Positions 33,032 through 46,186 of a DNA stretch of 64,000 nt are shown here, piece after piece. Position numbers and translations under genes: made by a program. Source of the stretch: Sycobia sp. Sy_11. Taxonomy: Eukaryota > Arthropoda > Insecta > Hymenoptera > Epichrysomallidae. The DNA lies in assembly GCA_018907035.1 (NCBI GenBank), contig JACCIC010000028.1:1767501-1831500 (forward strand). The letters run 5' to 3'. Each line of letters begins with the position of its first letter. Within the stretch, counting starts at the first letter, position 1. A model generated the notes under the pieces. It did not search any database, had not been told where the DNA came from, and saw only the letters and a program-made list of their open reading frames with translations.

Positions 33032-34500
33032 AAAAACGCTTGGCTCCGTTTTCGCTCGGCGGCGAAAATTGCACGCGATAAGATACGTGTCTTCTCTTGT
33101 TCGATATATTTATTGTCGGCAGGGATATTTCTATATCCTTATCGGTACGAGTTCAGCTGATCGGTGGCGGGTGGATGGGGGGGGGGGCTCGTTTCAGAAG
33201 CCATAAAATTAATATTGGCATATCGTATACGCGATATATAATTGCCGCGTTCTTCTCCATTTAGAAAATTAGAGATAGCGAGGCAAGCTTTACAATGATG
33301 ATAATGCTTGCCTCGGATTTTCGGAAAAGCTTTGCTCTATATCTGGCCGGATTTTAAAAACTTTCCGTTCAAAATTTATCAAATCGATTGCATAATTACT
33401 GCACGAGAGCAATTACAGACGACGACTACGTCCGACTATTCAGACGAATAGTCGTATTTCCTTTTTATTTTCAGAATTTCTTTTTGTTCGAAAAATAAAG
33501 TTTTATTGAATAATAGTAGTGCATAATTGATTATAGCGTTATGTAAGCGATGAAACATCGCCTCTCAGATCGTAGACTTTACCTTGAAAACTGTGTACTC
33601 CGGCTCATACAGTAAAAAAAAAAAAAAAACTAAAAAAACTTGTAAGATCGCGGAATTACAGTTATTTGTTGAGTATATTAATGTACCCGTAAATATTGAG
33701 ACTACGTTCATTCGTATGTATTTATGGATTTTAATAAATATTTAGCCTCTTTCTTCAACATATATACATTATTGCTCAATGAATTGCTTATATTTATATA
33801 TGTACAGACACTCGGGCAATGCGAACTCCGAAAAATTCCAACACGTTTGAATAATTTGTACGTGAAAAACGCAGCCAAATTGAAAAAAATATTTATAGAA
33901 TTTCCATTTAATTCGAAAATGTGTATTTATGTTTATTTTTAGTCGAGGGTACACGCTCTTCGCACTTGCAGACACGCACACACACGCGCGCGCGCGCACA
34001 CACACACACACAACACACACACACACAGAGTTTCTATTTGAATTAAATACACTTCAAATCTTCCATAAATTTTCGGTCGAGCTCAACGGGCCGCTGTTCG
34101 GAATGCTTAAAAATATACCCGTTCGTCAAAATACAATGGGATAAAAATACACTTTAACGAGCCCTTTCATGCTTAATGCACCGTTGCTTATTATAAACTG
34201 TGTCGTGACCATGTGAATTAGCAAACCCTCCCCCAATTCATGAAAATGCATTTCACCGAACGCACGAGACCGAAATTGCACAAACATTTGCAATAACTCC
34301 TCCTCGTAATGCGCAATGAATCGGTATATACGGCTCTCCCCCCCCCCCTCTCTCTCTCTCTCACGCTCTCACTCTATTCAACTTTTCTCTCTGATAATAC
34401 GATGCGTCTGGTCCCTCAGTTCTTCCCTTTCGACGACATAAAATTCAATTTTCGGTTTGTCGAAGTTTTTATTATCAATTTTTACATTTCGGTCGATATG

Positions 34501-34561
<61 letters not shown>
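31530..34561. repeat. Microsatellite cluster: (GA)n, (TA)n, (AC)n
   Basis: (GA)n at about 31530-31584, (TA)n at 31616-31662, (GA)n at 32983-33027, mixed (AC/GC)n at 33971-34026 and (TA)n at 34505-34561. Between them there is no recognisable coding sequence. Two compact hairpins occur at 33279-33315 and 33433-33454. Confidence 0.9.
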
Positions 34562-34565
<4 letters not shown>

Positions 34566-36630
34566 CTAAAGACGAGTGTTCTACAAAGTACTGGACTTTC
34601 TAATGCCGCAGCTGTCTCTATTCTAGCGTGTAATTTAACAAAAGTTGCATGCTTATTTTCGTAATTCTTTTTTTTTCAATGCCCGATAGTGTAACTGTAA
34701 TTATACAGTATAGTTGAGATCGGATCGTGTCTTATTATATTAGAAAGTATAGTAATTTTTATTGAAATATTAACGTTCCCTGGATTTTTATTGAATCGTT
34801 AAGAAACCAGCGATTTTTCTGCCTGTAACACGAACGTAACGAATGGCGCGTTCTGTTAAAAGTAAAATTATCGTATCTTGCAATTTTTTAATAATATTTT
34901 TAAAGAGATTTACGATAATAAGACTGTGATGCACGATAACACAATTGTTTACCAAAAAAAAAAAAAAAAAAATCCAACAATAGTTAATTATTTCTATAAT
35001 AGAGCTTCCGACTGCAGAAGCATCGTTCAATGAATGCGCGCAATGTAAACAGTTTGCGTTTGTAAATCCAATTCCGTATGCCGTTGATCAATGATTCGGA
35101 GTAACTTGAAAGCTGAGATAATTATCGGGCGTATCTCATACCGCGCGGTATACGGCGGAAAGGAGGCGCGCGAATGCGAGAAGAACAGAATGATAAGATA
35201 AAAGAAAGCGCGGGGAATGCCGAGGATAACGAGAGCTTCGGTTACGCTCAATTATTCACATCTCGACCGGGTTATCTTTGCTCTTTGACTGGCCGTACGA
35301 ACGAGCCGCCCGCGCGGTAGACCATAATACAAATATAGATCCCCGCCATTGTGTAATTCGCGATCGCGGCTTCTGCGCCCCGTTCTCGTACATTAGAATT
35401 TACAACTTGTTTATGTGGATCTGAGAAGGGAGGGAGAGAGAGGGGGGAGGTGGGGGGGGGGAGAAGACGCTCTTATACACACATGGCGTATATAATGCAA
35501 TTCTCAATTTCGTGCATAAGTATACGGACGAGAATGCGGAATGCTGGCGAGCTTGCGGGCGAGGGGAGGAGGGCTAGTATAGATAGCCAGGAGCGTGACA
35601 TCGTTTTACATCGGATCTCTCCTGGCCTCTCTCTTTTCCTCTTATAACTTTCTTCACATATGCATGTGCGCGCGCTGCTGCTGTCGCTGCCGCTGCCGCT
35701 GCCGCTGCTCCGCGCGGGTGGACCGCGTCCCCGCGCCGCGGACGCGACCTCCCCGGCGCTGCAGTTTTTCAACTTGGAAAAGGCCAATCGGAACTGTCAT
35801 TCGTATTTATACACGTGTCATAACAGCGCGCCTTCCTGCCGCACAATCGCGCACGGCTCCGCGCTTATGTTATTCTCGGCGGTCGGTTTATCACATAGGA
35901 TTGTCGTAGTTTTTAAGAGCGTCTATATATATATATATTACACACACGTCAATGTGTAAATTAACTTTTTGTCCGTGTGGAGAGGTTCGGCGACGATTGA
36001 GCTTCTTAGGAACGAGTCACTAATCCGATCGTCCTTCGTATTTCTCTATGATTTTATTTAATAGAGACATTTATTAGGTGTCTTGGTTTTTCGGTCTTTA
36101 TCATCGGTTCCACAATTAATGCTGCTGATTTTTTCAGCCCAGTGTCGAAAATCTTGTAGTTATGCTGTCAATCCTTGTTAATTAACGAATATACGAGTAA
36201 ATTGAACAATTTTGTAATGTATTGTTCGTACATAAAAAAAAAATCATATTTTTCAAATTTTCAATTCTTATTTTTCTTAATGAACTCTCAGCTCTTCTAA
36301 ATTTCAAAATTTTAATACTGTATGAAAAAGCACGTGTAATCTAATTTTAGAATTTCGTGAATTATTTCTTAGTCATGGCAAGCACTAAAATTCTTAGCTC
36401 TGTATAATTTTAATATAGAATTTTAACGTGCAGCATTATTCAATTAGCTTTCCTTTTTTTTTCTCTTTTTTTTTTAATAAACGAACAAAAACTTCGCAAA
36501 AACTGAATATAACATTTCGCGCTCGTGCGCAATTGATAATGACGCGCACCAGTCCGCGCTAAGGCTTCTAATGTTTTTCTTCCTATTTTTTTGTCGCCCA
36601 AAAGCATAAATTTTCGTCCTTCTCTTGCAG
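34562..36630. other. Non-coding DNA, probably 5' intron / flank of the RETREG gene
   Basis: No protein family is recognisable. The 35640-35770 stretch is CpG-rich with a (GCTGCC)n-like tract. The segment ends at a strong polypyrimidine/CAG acceptor at 36629-36630. Confidence 0.45.
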
Positions 36631-37222
36631 CTCTAGGGGAGAGGCAGCTCGTGCCCGCAGCCCGAGAAGCGGAGCGCCGCGCGACCGTGAGGCAGGGGGC
36701 AGAGGTGTGCCGAGGCAGAAGAAGAAGAAGTTAAGAGCGACGAAGAGGAGCGCGCGCGCGCGCGCGCTAAAGGAAAACCGAGGGGGAGGAAGGAGGCGGC
36801 GAGGCAGTCGACGGAGGAAAAGATATACTCGGAACTCCGGTGCGCGAATGCCTCTGGCCGTGCGCGCCGCGTATTCGCGAGTGCAATAGAGAAAACGGCC
36901 CGCTAAAAATAAAAAGAAGAGCGAGAGAGCGCGAGAGGGGGCGGCGCGGCAGCGGCGAGAAGCGAGCTGGCCTCACTCTCCCCGCGCGGGCCGAAGGGAC
37001 CGTTATTAAGCGTGTCATGCCAAGCGCCGTCAACGTAGCCGACCGAGTCCGCAGCAACAGCAGCAGCAGCGGCAGCAGCAGCAGCAGCAGCAGCGGCAGC
37101 GGCAGCCACTGCCCCGAGGAACGCCGTCGCCGTCGGCGCGCCGCCTGAGGCAGGTCGGGGGCGCGAGGGCTCAGCGCGACCAGTGAGGCCCGAGGGCTAC
37201 GACGAAGACGACGACCACGACT

Positions 37223-37266
<44 letters not shown>

Positions 37267-37338
37267 GAGGTGGAGGAGGCACACAGCCACGAGGCGGGGG
37301 TCGCGGGGGATCAGCTGCCAGGTAGTAGCGCGCTCGCA
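36631..37338 (+). promoter_or_regulatory. GC-rich 5' leader of RETREG gene with uORFs and CAG/GAC repeats
   Basis: GC-rich sequence directly upstream of the RETREG-like ATG. It contains a short uORF (ATG near 36847) and a longer one at 37017-37148 (43 aa, poly-Ser encoded by an AGC tract). A (GAC)n tract lies at about 37220-37265. The main reading frame is open without a stop from 37039 to the ATG. Whether this is an exon, a promoter or both is not certain. Confidence 0.5.
37017..37148 (+). CDS. Upstream ORF, poly-Ser, in RETREG leader
   Basis: ATG CCA AGC opens a 43-codon frame ending TGA at 37146-37148. The middle is a Ser/Gly run encoded by AGC repeats and the end is Arg-rich. It lies entirely upstream of the RETREG ATG in another frame. 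It could repress main-ORF translation if present in the mRNA. It is probably a repeat by-product rather than a functional peptide. Confidence 0.3.
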   Translation: MPSAVNVADRVRSNSSSSGSSSSSSSGSGSHCPEERRRRRRAA

Positions 37339-38860
37339 ATGGAGAACCTGTCGAGGCTGTCCTGCTACGTGCGCTGGCCGGGATGGCTGGCCTCGTGGGA
37401 CGAGGCCCGGCGCAGGAAGAGGCGGCAGCAGGAGGCGGAGGCGGAGGCCGAGCGCAGGAAGCGGGAGCAGCAGTCCAGCGTCTTGGAGGCGGCCGCGAGA
37501 CTGCTCGTCGCGCTCAAGAGCCTGCTGCTCTGGGAGAATACCTGCAACAGCGTTTCCGTCGTCATAACTTTCAACGTTCTCTTCTGGTGCGTGCGAATCT
37601 GTCTCTATTCTTCCTCTACGGGGATAAGAGTCTTTCTTTTTTTTTCTTTTTTTTTTTTTTTTCTTTTTTGAAGTTCTCTTCGTGTAATAATAGCAATTGT
37701 TCCAGGCTGTATATGCCATTGTGCTCGGATTAACTGTATTCGAAAGGTTATCAGTTCTTGCACCGAGTTCTTGCAGAAAGAGAACTCGGAATGAGCGTGC
37801 GGTTATATTAACTTTTCTCCGAAACGCACTGATACTAAAATTTTGAGGAGAAGGCAAACTAAAAGTAATAGCGGTAATAGCCATTGGCGTGTTTTGAAGC
37901 GATGTTCTTTTGCGTTAATTTTTTAATTCAACTTATTGTTTTGCTTATGTAATCGCTGAAAAGTACAGTTTGTAAATGCCGTACTCGCTAACTTTAAGCG
38001 AATATCGAAATTTATCGAGCAAAGCAGTGAAATTTTCGTCGGAAAGAAAATGTAGGCCTCAAATCTGTAGATCTAGTCTCTGGTATCTTAATAACAAAGG
38101 TATATTTTCTATTCGTTCCGTAACAAAACGAGATATTTCATGATTTTTAAAACCATGCATTTAAAAAAAATATTTAATCGTTCTTATGAAGGCTTCAAAA
38201 TGATCTACGCAATGTTTAGAAATTAAAATTCATAATTCGGTATTTGATACATTACGTCTGTTTTGAATTACTTAAAAGTAAATAATAACGAATCGTACAA
38301 TATTATTATCGCAAGAAAATCAATTTCTTATCGGAGCTAAAATTAATAAAAAATCACAAACTTATCAAAAGAAAAACTACATATATGATAAAAGCTCCAA
38401 AGATAACCGATATTTACAGTAAGCGCGGCACATTTGCAATATAGTTTCGAAATGCTGTCACATTTATTAATCCTTTACGTGCGTTTTAAAAACCGAAATT
38501 CACCTCGTTCGACCAAAACTCTCGTCTTTTAACTGCATAAAATTTTTACGCGATTCGGCGATCAACTATAAACTTTCTCGTTTCGTCCGCGTGACTTTGC
38601 TATATATATATTTCATTACAAATAATAGAAAAAAAAAAAAAACAAAAATTCACCATAATCTCGACGCCGCTTATCAATCCGGTTTGGGAGTCGCGCGCTC
38701 AGTCCTCTCGGGCGTTCGCTTCTATATTGTATAATGCCTACAGGCAACGTAAAATAGGCGCGCATATAAGCTCGCGGAGCCAATAACGAATCTCGCGCTC
38801 GCGCGATTGGTGGGACTTGTTTTTATTTATTTGTATAATGGTCTCTCCTCTTCTAGCGCG

Positions 38861-38913
<53 letters not shown>

Positions 38914-39009
38914 TCCGTTTTTTGAAGCAAGGTGAAATGATATCCGATATCCGAAAAGACATTTTGAAGATTCGAGCACAGCGCACGTTGGCATGCGTTT
39001 CTATATGTA

Positions 39010-39066
<57 letters not shown>

Positions 39067-42000
39067 GCGAATATTTTATATTGTGTATATACGCGAAAGT
39101 CTTTAATCCGATCACTGTTTTTAATAAATGTTTAAAAAAAATCGACGATCAGTAGTCATGCCAACGACACTTATGTTTCTGCGCAAGAAATAAAAAGTTT
39201 TTTAGCCGTGAAACAAATTGACCTAGGATGCGAAGTAATCAATTTTAAGCTTCGCGGAACGTCGAGCGATTCATTCATATTAATGCTCTAAAAAATTATA
39301 TCTCATTTAATCACTATAAAATTTTTTACCTTACAATCATGGATTAATTTATTCTTTATTTCTTTGTCTATAATACTTAATGCATTGCTCACTGAAAATT
39401 TTTATTTGATTTATTGCAAAATCACGATTGATCTTAAAATTACTGTCAGTTTAGAAAGTTGCAAATTTCTTTTATTTTATTTTTTTTTTTAAATATCTTT
39501 TCTAGCAAGAAATTTGCGAGAAATGCAATAATTAAATAGTTCAGCAAACTGAAGCGATTTAATTTTATCAATCTTATAATGCAATTAAAATTTATAAATG
39601 GAATATTTTCTCTGGAACCTCTTAGTCCTTTCTCTTTAAAAAGAATTTTCAACCAATGTATCGATTGAAGGACCGTGAGAATTTTAACGATTTTTTAAAT
39701 CGTAATTAGCGTTGTAACGGTTGAAAATTTAGTGTAATTTTGGCTAATTATAAAAAAATTCGAAGTTTTGCAAGTTATTAGAATTTTTTGCCAATTTAAA
39801 TTATACAGCCAGAAGCTAACTTTAGTTTTATGTACTATGATTAAATTTATATGTTTTGAAGCGTTATTTTTACTTTAAAATATGGCATTTCAATATATGC
39901 ATATTTTAATATATGATGCTGAATCTTCGATTAAATAGTTACTGAAGCACGATTTTTTTAGAGTATTTTATGTACCTCGATTTTGAAAGTGCGTAAAAAA
40001 TATTGGTAGAATTGGAAAAATCAGGATTTACACTTCTCTAATAACGTACGTTCTCGGGAAATATAACTTATCATAAATAAGCGGCCTTGAATATTACCGC
40101 CTCGTCTGTTCGACATATGGACGTTCGATAGACGTCATATATATATATATACATGCATACACGTCTGTTTTAAACAGAGAATTGACGGAGTCGTGTTTGT
40201 GTATCCTATATCTATTCATACATAGGCACACGTAGATGGTTCTAAAAATGTGTAAAAATACAGTTCCGTATATTGGGAAAGATATTTATATATATAATAA
40301 TATGAGTATATTCATAGTAATAAAACGAAAACGAAAAATTACTTCTGCCTTTTTCGATTAGTAATATATTGAATAATATATTGACGAATTTCGTATTATA
40401 CGTCTTATGGAATTTGTAAAAAAATGAAAGCTTTAAATTGGTCAAAAGTTAAAAATGGACATAACGAAGGACAATCTTTAAGTTGTTAAACTCGATAAAC
40501 CTGATTGCAAATTTATTTAAAAAAGGTGTATAAAATAAACTTTATCTTGGGAACGTTGGATATCTTGTTTTCAATTTATTGCAATATTCGTAGGATTTCT
40601 GAGTTTACGTCTGTGAATAGAGTAGAAAAAATTGATAAATGTCTTCTAAAAAAGTTTGATTCAAATAAAAAATATAATTAATATAATAATATTACATCCA
40701 TAATTTTATAAAATTTAAAAATAAATTTAGAAAACCACAGATTTACGAATCGAGATCTCTTTTTATTTTCATTTTTATACATAAATCAGTATTAAATTCT
40801 AGTCAAGTTAATAAAAAAATAATTTTAAGTACACTATAAATTATTGAAGTCTATATCAATAATTTTGGAAAAATTCACATTAGATATAAAATGTATCCAA
40901 ATCTCTAAAAAAATTGCAATTGGAGGAAATATATTTTCTTATGATTAAGCTATAGTATAAATTGAGACGATATTAGATTAAATTTATACGTAGAAAGATA
41001 ATTGAACTAACAAATATTTTTATCGGGCTTGCAATCTTTATAAAATAATTTATATAATTTATATAATAATTATTTATAATTATAATGGCAGTGAAGACTG
41101 GCCGTCGTTTATAATCACCTCCGAAGTATCTGAAGTAAAAAAAAAAACTACTACAAAAAAAAATCAATATACTATTTTTAGCAAAGGATAATCTGTCGGC
41201 CCCACCACCAAATTTACCGAATCTATGTATCTGTTTCGTCCAACGTTTCGACTCGCTTCGGCTAATCATCGCATACCCAATTACCCTTTGCTGATAATAG
41301 TCTGTGGATTCTTTCATTCATAAGTTTTAGTAGTAGCTCTTACATTTTTGATTCAGCGTAACTGGTTATAAACAACGACGATATCCGACCGTCATTATGA
41401 TTATATTATTATTTGATAAAAGACAAACGGTAAGACCGATAAAAAAAAATTTGTTAGTTTAGTTTACATCAGTCGACGCATAAGTACAATTTTAATTTTG
41501 GCAAGATAATTATCACTTGATTTTTCAATGATACACTATATCTTTTGACATAGCGCATATCTTGTATAATTATTTATAAAGTTTTTGAAGCAAAATCGAA
41601 AGTAAAAGAAAAATCCCGTATCAAGTTTAAAAGAAACTGTATATACGTATATAAGCAGATATCTACTGTCGCGGTCGGCCCCCTGCAGCGTCGTCTTAAA
41701 TTTGACCTGCCACAAAAGTGTCACATCCGCGTGATGATGAAACCTTCATAAGAATATAATATTCGACTCGTGCTTGTTCAACCAGTTTTGAAATTCCGTG
41801 CGAGGGGCAGGAGGGTGCGGTTGAAAGATGAGCAATTCTTGAAAAAAAAAACTATTCTTTTATACTTGCTTAAAATTACATTTTTTTTCTAATTTAATGG
41901 AAATTTTAATTAATATATAAACCGGAATATATATATAGGTACTTAAACTCCCACATACGAATAAGTTTGAGTATAAAAGTATATAATCATTAGATTTTTA

Positions 42001-45000
42001 AAAATTAGATGCTATGGCGTTATTTATAATTTTACTTGAAATAATATAAAAATCTTTAAATTGGACAATTGTGCCTTTTGTTTGCAACGTATAGAGTATA
42101 AGAAAACTATAAATAACTAACTAAAAATAAGATATAGAAAAGACTAACATATTATAAGTCATAGATTAATTTTTCTATAATAGAATTAAACGTGAAATAT
42201 TTGCTGGACTATCTGTTGCAATATGAAATATATACCTATAAAATATATTAATGGATTTCATATAAGATAATGTAGCTAAATTCTTACATTATATTTTAAA
42301 ATTTAATTTAATTTATGCTATATAGAAAATCCTTAATAATTGATAGAGTGATTACGATTACGTTTATAATTAATTCAATTTTAAATAATAATTAAAACTA
42401 ATGTAGGCTAGATTTGTTTACAAATACATCGTAGACCTCCGTCGCTGATTAGTACCGATATTTGAAAGCATAAATAGAGCGATGTTAAATAACTTAAGAA
42501 AATGTAAGGTATATTAATTTCTTCATTTTTTTCTGTTTTCGAAATGTTTTATTTTCAAGTTTTTTAGAATGCTGTTCCAGCTTGGTTCAGAATATTCAAT
42601 TTCAGAATATGAAATTTACGATGTCATTTCAACTCTTTCAGCCATTCATGAAAATTAAGCCAAAAAGTTTTTCAGGTGTATAATACAAAAACCATTTGAA
42701 GCATAAATATTCTAAAATCATTTCATCTAGCGTTTTTGTATCTATAAAAATGTCGATTCCCATTTTGTAAATTAGAATTGAGGTTTTCAATTAAAAGTTT
42801 ACATTCATATGCACAAGTATGCTTATTCTCTTTTATCATTATTTTTACAGGGGATTTGTTTTGCTTGAAGTACGTGGCTTTGCAGCGGCCAGCAGTGCTG
42901 CTCTAGTCATGGTGATCTGTTACAGTACTTTGGAAACTCAACAAGAAGAGGTGCCAAGTTCTGAAATGTAAGTTACTTACTAAGATATTTTTAATAGAAA
43001 ACGGATAGATAATTTTTATATTTTACTTTTTGCACTCATACATATGAAATCTAAATGATTTCTTATAGACTTTAAATTAGAAAATCGTTTGAATAATGTA
43101 AAATGATAATAATTTCAGGAGTATTATCCCGTTATCAAAGGATCAATGTAGTGTTTAATTTAATATGATCTGACCCTTGTACAAGAATATTACATGTTGA
43201 AATTTATTTTTAAGATAAATTTCTTTACATTAATCTATATATTTATTAAACGTTATATCATAACTAATGAACTAGTTGAAATTATCGAATTTTTAGCTTA
43301 ATAAGATTTAACTTTATTTTTCGAATCTGTTTCTATGTTGAGCTATTATTTTTTTAAATTAAAATGATTATTGATAAATAATACTTCATGTCCAATTAGC
43401 TTTATATAAATATTAGAAAAGTTATGATTACATATAGATCGTGTTGCATTTGTAATCCGCGCTCTATAAGTTGTAATGTAAAATTAAAATTTTTTTTCTT
43501 CATGTCTTTCATGTCTACCCTTTTTTATAAATACTTCATATACACCATATTTTTATGTCGATAGTATGATTATTTAAAAGTTGATGGTGCTGCATTAATG
43601 TAACTATTAAATTCAGTTAAAAATTTTTTTTTTTATTACGTATATTTAAAATCAAAATTTCTATTTATATAGAAGAAACTTTACATTGGTATTGAATATT
43701 CAGATCCTGATACTATTTATTTAATGTATATTTGAATATAATTTTTGATATCGCATTAATTTGAATTACAGATCACAGACTAAAGAAAAGCAATTCCAAA
43801 AATTGGTTAAAAAGATGAAGTTAACTTTGGATAATATCGTGCAACTACAGCAAGAGCAGCCCAGAGCGGTAAATTTTGTCTTCATACTAAGTATAATATT
43901 TATGTATAATAGAAAATAAATTTTTGGAAATTCTTTACAGTTCTGCACTGCCTTGTGCGTTGTTTCCTTAAGTTCATGGATAATATTGAGGGACTTGGAT
44001 AATATTTTACTCACCTACACATTATGTATGGGTATACTAATTGGTCCTGCAATCCTACAATGTCTGTGTAAAGAGCTGTTGAGTAAAGGTGAATAAATTT
44101 GTTTGTTCTATTTTATTTTTAAATATTTAAATTTATGAACTTACAGTTATTTTGGATCAATAATCATGATTAACTCAACTTTTGTTCATGATCATCGTAT
44201 TAGAATTAATATTCATTATTCATTTTTGTAATTTAACATTACTTGATTAAATTAAAATTTACATCATTTGACACATATCTGAAAAATATTAGATTACTTT
44301 TTATAATTATTACTTTAAAAATTAAAGTTAATTAAATTTAATTACTTAATCATAATAATTTAATGTAAATTTTGCAAATTCTTACCCTAATTAGAAAATA
44401 ATTAAATAGATTGGTTACAATTTCACAAAATAACTTAATTAATGTATACTTCATATAATTAATACTTTTATAGAATGGGATAGTGAAATTGAGGACTTCT
44501 TACCAGCAGTAACAGAAGACAGCTTTCAAGTATTAAAGCGAGCTGGAGAAAATGGTGATCGTTCACCAACGCCACCAAATCCGAATTTAGGCATACCACA
44601 TGGTAACTATCGTGAAATTTTTATGAGCTTGAAGTACTCTTTATAAAAGTTTTTTTAATCAGTCTAAAACTATGAAATATTAAGGAGCTTACTAAAAATA
44701 AAAGTGAAAAATTTTCTCAATATCAAAATAAAACTATGAGGATGGAAAATTGAAAAATTTAATTGATTACTTTCTTAATAATGTTTATTTATTTATAAGT
44801 ATAAAATATACTATATATATACACTATAATATATTTATTTCAACATATACATTTTTAACCAAATAATAATTATGGGATTTTTAAAATAAATGAACAGAAA
44901 ATATATATTAACAATGCCTTGACCTATTAACAATATAAAATCTTAAGAAGGTTCATAATAGAATCTAATTTTTAATCTTTTTCAACAGACCATTTTAATG

Positions 45001-45284
45001 ACGAGGACTTGCTGGGTTTGAGAATGCCGTCACACGAAGATGGTGGAAGTACCGATGGTTTAGAATTGTCAGAAATCGAACTTAGTTCTGGTGAGGCGGA
45101 AATTAATGGAATGCGCTATAAAAATGGACATTTTGAACGCGGTTCTTCGTCTTCTGATGACGACGTTGATCTCAGTATAGAAGCGAAGAAGCTCTTTGGT
45201 GATGACGATTATGATAATGACAGTGGTGACAGCGAATTTGAAATTATTGACAGTCGTGAGGTGGCTAATTTTAAGGATGCCTGA
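37339..45284 (+). CDS. RETREG/FAM134-type ER-phagy receptor
   Basis: Membrane-shaping receptor that links ER sheets to autophagosomes. Exons: 37339-37586, 42851-42967, 43772-43868, 43941-44088, 44474-44602, 44989-45284. They total 1035 nt, 344 aa, with all phases closing; the first intron is 5.3 kb. Residues 26-44 are a charged stretch. The reticulon-homology region has two hydrophobic hairpins, about 50-108 (LLVALKSLLLWEN, ITFNVLFWGFVLLE) and 155-200 (FCTALCVVSLSSWIILRDL, MGILIGPAILQCLCKEL). They are joined by an amphipathic linker (QFQKLVKKMKLTLDNIVQLQ). The long acidic, Ser-rich tail ends with an LC3-interacting motif SEFEIIDSREV (core F330-E-I-I333), as in vertebrate FAM134 proteins. The ATG at 37339 is the first in frame, though the frame is open for 100 codons upstream. 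The family call is strong; the paralogue is not assignable. Confidence 0.92.
38861..39064. repeat. Two (TA)n microsatellites in RETREG intron 1
   Basis: TA runs at about 38861-38910 and 39007-39064. The rest of the 5.3-kb intron (37587-42850) is AT-rich without coding features I can recognise. Confidence 0.9.
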
Positions 45285-46186
45285 GTGAAATTGTTATGAT
45301 AATTTAACAATGAAGCAAATGAAAAAATAAAATTAAATAAGAGAATTATATTTCGTAATCGGAAAAGATGGCGCTATAAAAACAACACGATCAGGTGTAA
45401 AGAGCAACATGTAAAGACGGAGATGGTTCTCTTTTTTGCATGTTACTTAATATATATGCGTCAACAAATAAAAAAAAATAAATAAAAAAAGACGAGATTA
45501 ATTTTGTTTATGGTGGTAATTCGTTTATCGAGTCAATCACTTGTGTATAATGTACCTGGCTTATTCGCCTTGTAGGTGTTTTTGCTTTTGCAATGGCCTT
45601 TTGACGTATTTGAGCGTGTGACTTATCAATCTCGGTATTTTTTTGTCAAGTACTAATGCGGATTTAATAATCTATTTTTTCCTATCTATTTTAAGTATTT
45701 TTGTTAATTCTACATTATTTTTAACATTTTTTAAAGTTTATTTTTAAAAATTAATTTTTAATTATTAATACAAATTATACTTATTTTGAAATTGTTTATT
45801 TTTAAAGATCTTTTTATCTAAATTCTTAATATTTTAATCATATTAGTATGATATAAGTAACAAAGTAATGCTGCTTATTTGTGCAGCAACTCCATAATAG
45901 ACACAGATAGAAAAAATTGATTTATTTATGTATAAATAAATATATACATCTATAGTCATATAAGTAGCATGGTCATATTTAATATTTTTAACATTTAAAA
46001 AGAAATTATGTACAGTTCTGGCAATTAATCAAGCAAAAATGCATGGGAAACAGTTAAACGTATTTATGTAATTGGAATGTTTTTCTCATGAAAAACAAAA
46101 CAAACGTAAAATCTGTTTGAATAAAGAATATCGATTTCAGAAGGCCTTTGTTATCACTGTTTCCTTAAATGTAATTTCCAGCATCA
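45285..46186. other. Convergent 3' UTRs of RETREG and TRM10 genes
   Basis: The two genes point towards each other across about 0.9 kb. Candidate plus-strand AATAAA signals are at 45326-45331 and 45467-45472. No other gene is seen. Confidence 0.6.

Noticed and set aside
36767..37884. Long minus-strand frames of poly-Arg, poly-Leu or poly-Val
   Set aside because: They arise from GC-rich CAG/GAC repeats opposite the RETREG leader; there are no domains.
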